Shown here: positions 46,952 through 57,500 of the stretch, in pieces
Layout of the letters: every line of letters starts with the position of its first letter
Numbering within the stretch: the first letter of the stretch is position 1
Source: Melastoma dodecandrum
Lineage: Eukaryota; Streptophyta; Magnoliopsida; Myrtales; Melastomataceae
Assembly (NCBI GenBank): GCA_029817715.1
Contig: JARUPY010000083.1
Span: 496,001 to 560,000, forward strand
Reading direction: 5' to 3'
Length of the DNA: 64,000 nt
Position numbers and translations under genes: made by a program
Notes under the pieces: model-generated
The model's database searches: none
Told to the model about the DNA's origin: nothing
Seen by the model: only the letters and a program-made list of their open reading frames with translations

Positions 46952-48424
46952 GACCATTAGATATTTTCCCTCAATTACTTGGGAGGAATTTTGTTGGTGG
47001 TGGCGGGTCGGGGGTGGTGGGAATTAATCCCCGCGTCTTTATTAATTGTGTATTAGGTGAAGTTTCATCTTCATCTTCATCTTCATCTTCATGTCGAGTG
47101 ATACAGCTGAATGAATATATATCCACGGAAGATGAATACGAGGGATGGTGATGATGTTTAAGGGATTCGTAACATGCAAAATGGCATCGCCTTTTGTCTT
47201 CCCTCTTTACAGGTAAGAAGAGCTTGCGATTCCTTTTTTTTCCTTACTAAAAGAAAATGCTGACAAAATAATATTATTTTATGAATAAAAAAATAAGAAG
47301 ATTTATAACTGCAGCTATCCAACCGAATTCAATGGGATATGCAAGTTTTTTTTTTTTTAAAAAAAAAGAAAGGGAAAGGGAGGGGGGCGGGGGCGGGGGG
47401 AGAACAGCGAAGCATGATTTAGATGTAAGTGGGGAGGGGGGGGGGGGGGCAAATAGATAGGCAGCTGGTCGGTCCCCTTTCTTGATTGAATGACGACTTC
47501 TTCACCCTCTCTTGTTGTTTTTTTTTTTTTTGTAATTATGATATGGTATTGGGAAGGAGAATCCCAAATAAAAAAAACATTCTTGACCATTGGTAATGAT
47601 TCATCCATTCATTCTCTTTTGCGCGTGTGATTTTTTGGGCAGCCGTCTGCATGTGATTTCATCATTGAACAACATTTTTTTTTTTTATTTCAAGCCTTCA
47701 GAATGATAATTACTCTATCCTCCTCTTTTATGATTGTTTGTTGTTTGGAATTGATCCCAAACGCCATACCCTTTAATGCATTGTCCAGTTTGCTTGTCCA
47801 TACGTCACAATTATCCCACTCTTGCAACGTGTTGAAATTTTCTTTACCTTGCCGAACACAGGTAGGTGGTATCTTCGGACTTATTAGCCCCATGCCAAAA
47901 GCTGATGTTCCCATGGGGATTCATACTGTGTTTGAATCGAGGGATTGGAAAAGAAATGGAAGGATTTGGAAGGTAAACATACTTCCTAAGAATTTCTTTC
48001 CTCACATCATTTAAAATTTTTCCTTTCTTTTCCGCCCGGTCTATCTAAACACGGCGTCAAAGTTGTCTTCATTTTTTTGATCACGAAAGGATGGATAGCC
48101 TGGAATCGGCTTAAGGGGGGAATGGGATTATTTGGCATGTTTTGGTTTCATTGGGTCGGTAATAACAAAATGAACATCGTTGCGTTTGCTTTGCCCTTCT
48201 GTTTTTCAGTGGAGAGGTGGGAAAACGTAGGGGGTGTGATGGGTGTTGGAATGTGAGTAGCAAAACCAGACTCAATCCCACTGACTTGTTTCGCTGACTT
48301 GTCTTTATGAAAATCTTTGCGAGTGTTTTTCCAGCTTGCAGTTATGTGTTTGGTCTAGGCAATTAGAATGAATGAGATAATGGTCACTGCAGACTAAATT
48401 TTGATGGTTCAATTACTGTTGCAG
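46952..48424 (+). other. Probable intron or upstream DNA of the tomosyn 5' fragment
   Basis: No coding exon was recognised. It ends in a clear acceptor (ACTGTTGCAG at 48,415-48,424). It contains low-complexity runs: CTTCAT repeats near 47,065-47,092, a G-rich tract at 47,380-47,449 (including G14), and several T runs. The tomosyn N-terminal ~330 residues would be expected upstream and are not seen. Confidence 0.45.
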
Positions 48425-50241
48425 GTGCTGTTGATGAGCAGTGCTTCTGAATCTCGAATAGTTAAGCTTGTGCTTCCTCTACCTGAGCCTTGTATCAGCA
48501 TGGAAATCACATCTACTTATTCAAGCAAGCAGAAACCAGAGATTCTCGTGGTTTTGGGAAAATCTGGACGAATGTATGCATATGATGACAGCTTGATAGA
48601 AAACTATCTTCTTCAATATCAATCGAGGTCTGCCCCATCATTGCCGAAGGAGATTCCCATAAAGATGCCATTTGTGGATTCTGCCATTTCTACATCAGTA
48701 TTTATAACAAATAACCTGCTCATATCAGATCCCGGAGACGAGGTGATAATTGAAATGACTTTCTGCCCTTACCAAGTTGATGGTGCATATTTTGTGATAA
48801 TTGTTGGGAGATATTCAAGAAATTATGACAGGCTACTTGATTTTATGTTTATTAGGAATATGCTAAATTTGCGAGAAAAGTTCCACCCCTCCTACTCTGT
48901 AATAAGTTTGCCAGAACTGGGATAAACACGAGTACAAGTGTCTGTGGTGGGCTTTCAGAGGTTAAAAATCTGTATATCACTGGGCATAGTAATGGAACCA
49001 TCAAGTTTTGGGATATATCATGCCCCATTCCACTTCCAATTTTTTCTATGGAGCAACAGGTATGTTGTTTTTATCAAATTTGTCGAATTGATAGGGCTCA
49101 CTATTTTGGGAGGACTGTTTAGTAGTATATTTGCTGGCCCAGATAAAAGGACTGGAGATGTGGCAGTTGATTATTTTGCTGGTTGGATATATTTGAAATT
49201 TTAAGGTTGTTCAACTGTGCGGTATGAATGTAGAATGGTTATGATTTCTGGTTATATGCGGTCTCACATTAGGTATCCTTATGGTGCAGAGTGATGGAAA
49301 CTCTTCTTTAAGTGGAGTTGCTGTGACAGCTTTGAACTTTGATGTCAGGAACCGCATCCTTGTCACTGGTGATAAAGATGGAGAGGTGAGACCTGATCAT
49401 GTCCAATTTATTTCTGCAGAAGCAATTCTGATATTTGTAATTGTTTCTACAACCCACAGGTTCGTATTTATGAATTGAAGTCAGATTCATATAACTCAGG
49501 TAAATATTCCTACTTCCCAATCAAGTTTCTGCATCCGAATCTAGGAATTTTATAGCAACTTTTAGCACTGCAGGTTGTAAGGTGACTGGAGTTATTCTGC
49601 AGCTTCTTGTATTATGAAACTGTTGCTTTGTCTTCTTGCCAGGTATTATGAAGAGGGGAAGTAATTCCATGATTAAGGGCATGAAAGTTGTCAAGGTCAA
49701 TGGTGCCGTTCTTTCTTTAGTCATGAACAATAAGTTTAAGCATCTGGCCGTGGGTGTTTTCTCAACAAGGATATGTAAGTTCATCATGCTCCTTTTCACA
49801 GATCACAATTAGCTATGCTTCCTCACTGCTAGGCAGACTGAATATCTGGAGGATTACACGAAGACTGGGTGAATGGCGACGGCTCGTCCTTATTGCCCAT
49901 ATAGGCCAAATAATGTTACAAGTAACTAACTCTAGAACATATTAGTTGGAAATAATAGCACAAAGTTTGCTGGGTGTTGAAGCCGACACACTTTAAGCCT
50001 CTCTTATGGCAACCTGATTCATCAACATACTGTTAATCATAATCAATGTCTGGTATTTTGCCCGAAAGACTGGGAGTTGCTGGAGATCTGATGCTTGTGT
50101 TCTTGGATGCAGGTTTCATTAATTGACATGGATGGGCCTACGGTACTGTTCACTACCCCAATTTCAAGTGAAATCTCACCAGGAATTATTTCCATGAGCT
50201 TTGGCTCCTTTGCTTTGCATGAGTTTAAGAAGAATATCTTA
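48425..50241 (+). pseudogene. Upstream fragment of the split tomosyn gene (WD40 part), inverted relative to its 3' half
   Basis: Exons: 48,425-48,742; 48,856-49,059; 49,290-49,385; 49,461-49,500; 49,643-49,774; 50,113-50,241, with GT-AG borders. Matching text: LPLPEPCISMEITS, VLGKSGRMYAYDDSLIENYL, VKNLYITGHSNGTIKFWD, LVTGDKDGEVRIYELKSDS, VVKVNGAVLSLVMNNKFKHLAVG, VSLIDMDGPT, SSEISPGIISMSFG. These are middle beta-propeller segments of plant tomosyn. The fragment stops after NIL at 50,241. The minus-strand half resumes within a residue or two of that point (VTRDSSV, 44,157), so one intact exon was cut. A one-base frameshift near 49,757 separates the HLAVG part from the expected QQGYV. N-terminal exons are absent. 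Not expressible as a normal protein. Confidence 0.83.
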
Positions 50242-50874
50242 AGATGAAATTGCATTTGTCACGATACAAATGCACAGGAGGAGGAGGAGGGGGTCTCCAA
50301 ATGGAGGGAGAACAATGCCTAAAGCTAGCTAGCTGGGTCTACATAAATATATTATACCCAAAGCAGGGGGGGGGGGGGGGGGGGGGGGGGATGGCACGTG
50401 CATTTAGATTTTAAAAAAGAATATCAAATCGAATTACTGTTTTACCCTTTTCTATTTATTTTATTCTAATCCCTTGATAATTAAATTAAAACCCGAATCA
50501 TAGGAATCGACAACCAACATTCAAACCTGATTTTATAAAATTTTGATTTTGATGTGCCCCCCCTGGACCAAATACAAAAAAAAGAGGGCACATAATCTTC
50601 TTCCTTCTTGCTTTTTAATGTCTTGGGTTTCAAATTTACTAAAAGATGATACCAATAATACGATTATCACAAACAACTCAAAAGTTTAATAAGAGTATGG
50701 ACAATGGAATACATAAAGGATAGCTGAACAAGGAGTTGTACAAGATAAAAGCTTCGACCACCAGAACAGAACAACTCGAGAGTTGATCAAGGTCGGTAGA
50801 AAATAGAAATACAGTGAAAGGATAAACAAGATCATAAAGATTTAAGCGGAATTCCAGTACAGATAATGCTTAGA
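50242..50874. other. Spacer between the tomosyn break and the pararetrovirus
   Basis: Unassigned. It starts with GAGGAGG repeats, then has an uninterrupted G25 run (50,366-50,390) followed by AT-rich DNA. No coding frame or target duplication for the viral insert was found. Confidence 0.45.
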
Positions 50875-51219
50875 ATACCAAATAAGATAAGTTCGGTACT
50901 GGATATGGTGTTTGAGTTTTCTCCAGGCTCTAGCGTATCTTCCTTCATAGGGAGTAATAAACCAGTTTTTATCTGGACTATCACAAAGGTCATATTCAAG
51001 GAAGACTTCTACCTGGTTCAGGATGGTTTTCTGGACCTTTTGTTCGATGTATTCGGTTAACCATCTGATATGATATCCTAGACGCCTAAGGAGTTTGGGA
51101 CTTTTCCACATAGGCTCTTCATGTCTTCGCCGATGTATGGTAACATGGAAATGACTGTGCATCCACCAGTTAAGGGGAAAGGGAGGTTTGCAGAGGCAAT
51201 GTATTCTTGGAGGTCTCAT
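50875..51219 (-). pseudogene. Truncated copy of the primer-site-spanning short ORF
   Basis: The first 115 codons equal those of the ORF at 59,138-58,701, with one residue changed (Ile/Lys at position 6). The insertion ends at the primer-binding site, after which the frame runs into host DNA for 11 codons. Confidence 0.65.
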
Positions 51220-51758
51220 CTTTCACCTACTATCAATATCAAGCCGATGGCCGAGCCCTCCTGGCTATTTGGTACTCAAGTGGCGAAGCAGATAGCTTTA
51301 CGGTTCCAGAGAGGATTCTGCAAAGGAAACTATATCCTTGCTGCAAACAACCTTTAATCCGTAAATGGAAGATTACCAGTCAAATAGATTTGAAGAGGAA
51401 TTCGCCGGGATCAGCAAAACATGAATATCACAGGTGATACGCAATATATTGTTATAGCGAAACAGAACCTGGAAAACTCTGGGAATAGGATCATAAACAC
51501 AAAGATGCGATGAACATGGAAGAGAAAAGACATAGACTGATGTTTTTGAGATTTTCTGGATTTTGCAGATGTTTTTGGTTTATGGGGTTTTCTGGTGTTT
51601 TTGGGTTTATCGAAGGTAAGGGGGTTGCTGAGAGATCTAGAACTAGGGAACCGCTATCCTGGATAACACCTCAAAAGAACTTAGCCAGCCATGGAATTGG
51701 AAAACTACTTCTGTGTATTAGCTCTCTAAAATGCTCTGCCGATCTCCATGAATGGGAG

Positions 51759-51772
51759 TGGCTATTTATAAT
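51759..51772 (-). promoter_or_regulatory. Likely pregenomic RNA promoter TATA, copy A
   Basis: Minus-strand TATTATAAATAGCC, about 180 bases after the pol stop. The same box is conserved in copy B at about 59,705-59,692. Position and sequence fit the caulimovirid pregenomic promoter. Confidence 0.55.
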
Positions 51773-51946
51773 ACAAGTGCCTCTCGGAAGGCTTGGCTGT
51801 GGTAAAGCCTTTTCTAAAAGTAAAGCTAAAAGCTAAAGCTAAAGTAAAGCTAAACTAGTGGGGGAATCTTGTAGCTTTTGCAAAAGTTGTTTGGCTGTTG
51901 GTGCCGACCTTATCTCTAAGGCATCTTCTTATCTCCTCGTGGGCGG

Positions 51947-54586
51947 CTACTCTTTTGGTCGCTTTCCCCGGTTGTCTGGTGAGTACGGTGTGGTCCTTTT
52001 GTGAGCGGACGAGGGTCCCGCTTGTGACGATTCTGGACCTGGGTGAGATGAGCTTGGGCCTAGGTCCACCTTGGTTAGAAAACTTTGAGCTATATCTTCC
52101 CAATGCACGCTATCTTCAGTGTGTTGGTGGAGCGCACACAGGAGTCTGTATACATGGTTAGGGTCCGTGTACTGGATCTGATGCTGAAGTACGGTGTCTG
52201 GATCTAAGTAGGGGACACCATTTTCCTTGCAAAGTTTGATCTTCAAAAACTCATTGTTGGTGATGGCCATCTCTCTGTCGGACAAGTATGAACAGTTATG
52301 TATCAGAGAGAAAGGGAGACTGGAAAATTCTTCTGAGTTGTTGATTGCCACCATTGCTTGTAGTCTGGAGTCGAAGTGCCAGTGCCTGCGAAAAAGATAA
52401 ACTGAATATGGGGTTAATTCGCCGAACTTGAAGTATTTGTCCTGGTGGATCTCAATCCATGTTTTCCATTGGCTTAGTGGGGCAAACCAAGACAATACTT
52501 CTGCCAAGTGAGAATGAGGCTTCCTGTGTGGTGTAAATGTTACAAGGTTCCCGAGTTGGGCTAAATACTTGAGAAGTTCTTCAGTAGGGAACTCAAGTGC
52601 CATGGTATACTTATGCAGTAAGTACCAGAAGAACCACTTTAATTCTTCAGGGAAGATACTCATTGGCTCTATGGGAATGGCCTTCAAGAATGGGTAGCAA
52701 GGATGAAGTCCTTCTTGTGGAAACATCATTTGGCAATATTTGCAGAAGATTCTCTCCAAATACTTTTGTGTCATCGGAACAGAGTGAGCAAGGATTGTTT
52801 CTACATGTTCCTGATTATTATAGTAAATGATTTCTGGGGGGAGAATTCTTCTCATGTCTGTCTGTTCTGGTACGTATGTACGTATCATCGCCTGTAGACT
52901 TGGACTTTCTTGGAGTATAGGATGAGTTATATCAAAAGGTCTGGATAGAAAATCAGCTACAACATTGTTTTTACCTTTGATATGCTTGACAGTAAATGAA
53001 TACTGGGAGAACCATTCTGACAGTCTGAGTAGTTGTGCGTTGGGTATCTTCTTCTGCGTAAACTTAAGCATTGATGGAAAAGAAGACATGTCACTTTCAA
53101 CAGTAAAGTGATACCCGATTAAATGGAATTCAAACTTCTTAATTCCATATTTGACTGGTAGGATCTCCTTGACAGTCGAATGGTAGTGCTGCTCAGCTTG
53201 GTTAAACCTGCCAGATTTATATGCACATATTTGTCGTTTCCCATCCTTTTCTTCTATGAGAATAGCGGCCCAAAATTGATCACTAGCATCTGTTTGGAGG
53301 ATCCTTATTCCATCTGAAGGAATCTGTAGAAGCATTTGTAAATGGGACTTTAAATACTTAACTGCTTCTGTTTGGGCTGTTCCCCAAGGTTGTGATCCTT
53401 TTCTTAACTGGGCCTCCAGTGGGCTGGTATACCTGCTAATGTTAGGCACAAAATCTCTTAAATAGTTAACAATTCCCAAAAATTGTTGGACTTGCTTAAC
53501 AGTTAGGTTTGAGTCCGGGAATTTCAACAGTTCTTGGGCTATATGCGGTCCTGGATGGTATTGTCCGTTCGAGAGTTTCATTCCCAAGAATTCTATTGAA
53601 TGTTCAAATAGTTTCACCTTCCTTTCTGAGAGCATTATGCCATAGTTCTGGACAAGGCCTGCAAATTTTTCTAATAATTGTTCATGTGAGGGCCTGTCTG
53701 GACTGAATAGTAGAATGTCATCTATATAGATTAGTGCAGAGTCCATAATAGGTTCAAAGATTCTTATCATAGCTCTCTGAAAAAGTGAAGGGGCAGTCTT
53801 AAGCCCAAAAGGTAATACCGTCCAATGGTACTGTCCATTTGGGATGCAAAATCCCGTTTTCCATCTCTCATCAGGATGTATGCCAAGTTGCCAAAAGCCA
53901 CTCTTAAGATCAAACTTAGAGAATATTTTTGCTTTGGCTAATGATGAGAATAGTGCTGTTCGTCTTGGCAAAGGGAACTTATCATCCTGTAAAAAGTGGT
54001 TGAGAGGCTGGTAATTTATAACTAACCTCTTCTTTCCTCTGACTTGCTCGGAGCTTTTGTTCACGTAGAACGCTTCGCATGCCCATTGGGATTTTGACTG
54101 CTCAATTAATCCCTGTTGAAGCAAAGAAGTGCATTCATCTCTAGCCAACTTAGCATCTTCAGGATTCATACCTGAGTGGCTTGCCTTTGTGGGATTAATG
54201 TCCTCATTCTGCTTGAATGGCAGTCTTATAAAGAATTCTTGATTCTTCCATAATGGATGTGGACATTTCTGCAAGAATTCAGTATGGCTCTCTGCAAATG
54301 ATGAGCTAAACAACTGTCTTACTCTTTCTGCAGGCTCAATGGAAAATATACGCGTCAACGCTGTATAGGGCTTGAAATTTCCATGATACTTGAGGCCTGT
54401 GGTTAAGATGGTTAGCTCTGGCAATTTCTGCATTATGTTCCATCCCAATACTATGTCTCTTCCAGGAAGATCAGTTGCGAACAATGAGGCTTCAATAATG
54501 CAATTATGAAAAAGCATTATTTTCAAATTTTTAGTCTTATGGGTAGTATGGAACAAATCACCTGATGCAGCAACAAAAGACTTCTT
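51947..54586 (-). pseudogene. Pararetrovirus pol part: protease C-terminus, RT, RNase H and C-terminal extension
   Basis: The frame continues directly from the TAA at 54,589-54,587 and stays open for about 880 codons; its first ATG is at 54,556. Residues counted from that ATG: the end of the protease (DIVLGW block, ~34-39); RT at ~130-370 with KFDLKSGFWQL, LPFGLKTAPSLFQR and the catalytic YIDD (~277-280); RNase H at ~425-520 with QTDASDQFWAA. A ~290-residue extension without recognised domain follows, ending in a Ser/Pro/Gly-rich tail and a basic KRPKE end. RT and RNase H copy the pregenomic RNA into DNA in the cytoplasm. No internal lesion was seen. It is separated from the upstream part by a single stop in the same frame, so the two were probably one polyprotein. 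Confidence 0.88.
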
Positions 54587-57500
54587 TTATGGAACAAGGA
54601 ATTCTTGTGGTACAATTGCTGGGTTGATCATACTCTCTGCTGCTCCTGTGTCTATAAAGGCAATAGCTGTAACTGGTCTTTGGTATTTGGAGAAATATAC
54701 CTGGACCTTTACGTGAGGTGCTACATGGGAGGCAGCAATGAGTGGGATTTGCTTTTCTGAGGTGACTTCAGGAGGTTTATCTTCTTCAGAATCTCCCGTG
54801 ATAATAACTGTGCCATTGTTGGATTCTTCTGAAGGTACTCTTCTTGATTGAAGATTATTCCTTATGTCTTCCGGATTGGGATAGGTACGGATAGTATAGA
54901 TTCTCTTGTGATGATGCCTTGGTGATGGAGAAGGATTATCTGAGTCGGTACTCGATCCTGTAGAATATCCTTTAAGACAGCAAACAGTCTGTGAAGTTGG
55001 TTCATCATCTAGAGAAAATATGGATTCTAAATCATTATCCCGCAAGGAGGTTCCAGAGTATGCTTCGATCTGGGCAACCAGCTTCTTTTGACGTTTAGGA
55101 CAACCCTTTGCAAAGTGTCCTGATTTGTTACAAATGTAACATCTGGTTGACTTCTTCTGTAGGCTTCCTTTTCTTCTGAACCTTAGGAATCTTTTCCATT
55201 TTCGTGGAAATCTTCGTGGTTTCCTTTCGGAATCTCTTTTTCTGTGGGGATCTCTTCTTCGCATCTTTGTCTTGTATGGTTTGGTTCCTGGAGCACAAGA
55301 ACACAAATCTCTGGAGGTACATTTAATTTTGTACCTGTTTTTCTTGGTCCTGCAAACCTGATCCAAGCGTTTGTCTTGGTTTAAGAATCCTTGGATGATT
55401 TCTTTTCTTTGGCATAGCTCATTTACTCCTAAAAGGATTTCTTGCTGGATCTGTCCTACTGTCAGGTCAGTAATTCTAACGTTCTTACTGGTGAGACTTT
55501 TTTCTACCATGGCTGAAATAGGGGATGGTATAGATGACAAGAAGACTGGCTTTAATGTGTTATCACCACCTAGGTTAAGGAATAAATGTAACAGCCTTTG
55601 AAAATGCTTGTCTAAGTCTCGTACCTTATATGAACAACACTTAAGTTGGAAGAACTCTGTCCTTTTTTCTTCCAGTATATCTTGGGGATTGCCAACAAGA
55701 TGTATATGGAGGTTGTTCATGAAATCTTGTAAGGGCATGTTTACCATCTGAATTTGGTTTTGTTCTGAGAATAGGTTCCACCAAACTTGTAATGCTCCTG
55801 TAAAACTTGAAGTCAATTCTGTGAGAATATCTGAAGTACTAAATACTGTTATTCTCTTATGAATGCACCAAGCATAGAAATCTTGTATGCGCTGAGGCCA
55901 TTTGTCTCGAGGGATATCATCAAAGGTGAACTTTATGTTTCCAATCCCTTCTGTTCTTCTATTGGTCGGCCTTTCACTTGGTTCATAAGATTGTTCATCA
56001 TCATCTCTGTAGGGACCTGGTTCTGTTTCTTCCTTATCTGCCATAAACACATGAGGTAAAAGTGTTGATAATTCTGAGGTGATCTCAGATACCTCTTGTG
56101 TAGTGTCTGATCCTTCTGTAGAAGGAAGAGAACTTTCATATGCTGATGAAGATGATGATTCATCTGATTGTGAGCTTTCAGATATACTTGATCCATCATG
56201 CCTTTCTGTCATTAAAATCTGGGACGGCATAAACTGTGGCGACTGTGCAAAGTAACCTTCAATCAGATCATGATTATTATAAGAGTCATCAGAATTGTTA
56301 TTATCAGAGAAGATGGGTGAGGAATGGTGAGTCGTCGATGTTACCAATTTTCTCATAGGGCAGTCTAATGGATTCAAAGGTTCCTGGTCTCCTTTGATCA
56401 TTAATTGCTGCGTATGAGGAGCTGGGCTTGAATGTGTCTCTGAACTGGACGACCTATGCCTTTCCGCTGATTTAGAGCTATCCGCTTTCTTTTTTCCTTC
56501 TCTGATTTCTTCTCTCTTTCTAGCCTTTTTCTGTTGTTCTCTGATGACTTCTCTTATTTCTGCAGGATCTTTCTTTCCAACTTGTCCAAAAAGAGGATGA
56601 AAATTAGTTGGTGCCTGCATAAAGGATGAAGATCTGGTTCCAAAGTCTAAAATATCCATAGGGCGAGAAATAGGGTTAGCACTTAAACCATAGCTTTGAG
56701 GAGTAGACTGGGGTCTTCCAAAATTTAACAAGCTGGAGACCTCTGGCTTCTGTGTTAGGTCTACTTGCTTATCTTCTATAAGCTTGATTTGTCTTTTAAG
56801 CTTGGCAATCTCAGCATCTGGGTCTGACCTGAAATAGGATGGAAACTTTCCTTTTTCAAAGTCATCTAACCTCTTTTGGAGTGAGTGTAACATCTCCTGA
56901 TTCTTGCTGTGTTGAGTATCCATCTTTGCACTGAGTCTAGCCTCTGTTCCTGTCAGTAGTTCCTGCACGGTATCGATCTTTCTGCATATAGTATTTAAAC
57001 CAGCATTTTGTGCTAAAGCATTTTGGCTTTGCCAGTTAAGAACGGTTTCTGCAACACTATTGCGCATAGGATTTCCATGTGCATCAACATCGGTGGGAAC
57101 AGGAATTTTGGAGCAGTATTTATTACCATCAATAGTCTGCTCATTTAGTGGAGGGAAGTTCAATTCTCCTGGCCTGCCCATCATCATGATTTCCGGCGGG
57201 CTGTGAATGGTAGGCATTGCCTTTATAACTTCCTGAGCACAACTGATGATAGGTACAACCTCTTGTACTGGGATTACCTGTTCAGAAGGATTTTTTCTCT
57301 GCCATTTGAGAATATTTTTATAACAAGGTAATACCTTAGAGGGCTGTTTCTTGGGCCTGTGCCTTGAGGCCTTATCTATCAGGAATTGCCATTCTCCATA
57401 ATGATTTGATGGAGTAGGTACTGAAATCTGTGGGGCAGCATCTGCCTTATCATCCCAGTGTGGCTGGTCATCCTGATCATGATCATCATCACTGTCAGAA

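Larger units (their letters stand above)
50875..53760 (-). repeat. Viral direct repeat, copy A (3' pol plus intergenic region)
   Basis: 2,886 bp matching 58,794-61,685 in the same orientation. It covers the RNase H end of pol, the C-terminal extension, the intergenic region and the first half of the primer-binding site. Differences include point changes, a 9-nt in-frame indel in RNase H and indels in the Ser/Pro-rich tail. Confidence 0.9.

Noticed and set aside
46924..47151. 75-codon plus-strand ORF crossing the Sirevirus LTR edge
   Set aside because: Starts inside the LTR and runs into a CTTCAT repeat encoding poly-Ser; no homology recognised.
47357..47608. 83-codon minus-strand Pro/His/Ser-rich ORF
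   Set aside because: Produced by the G-rich and T-rich low-complexity tract; not a gene.
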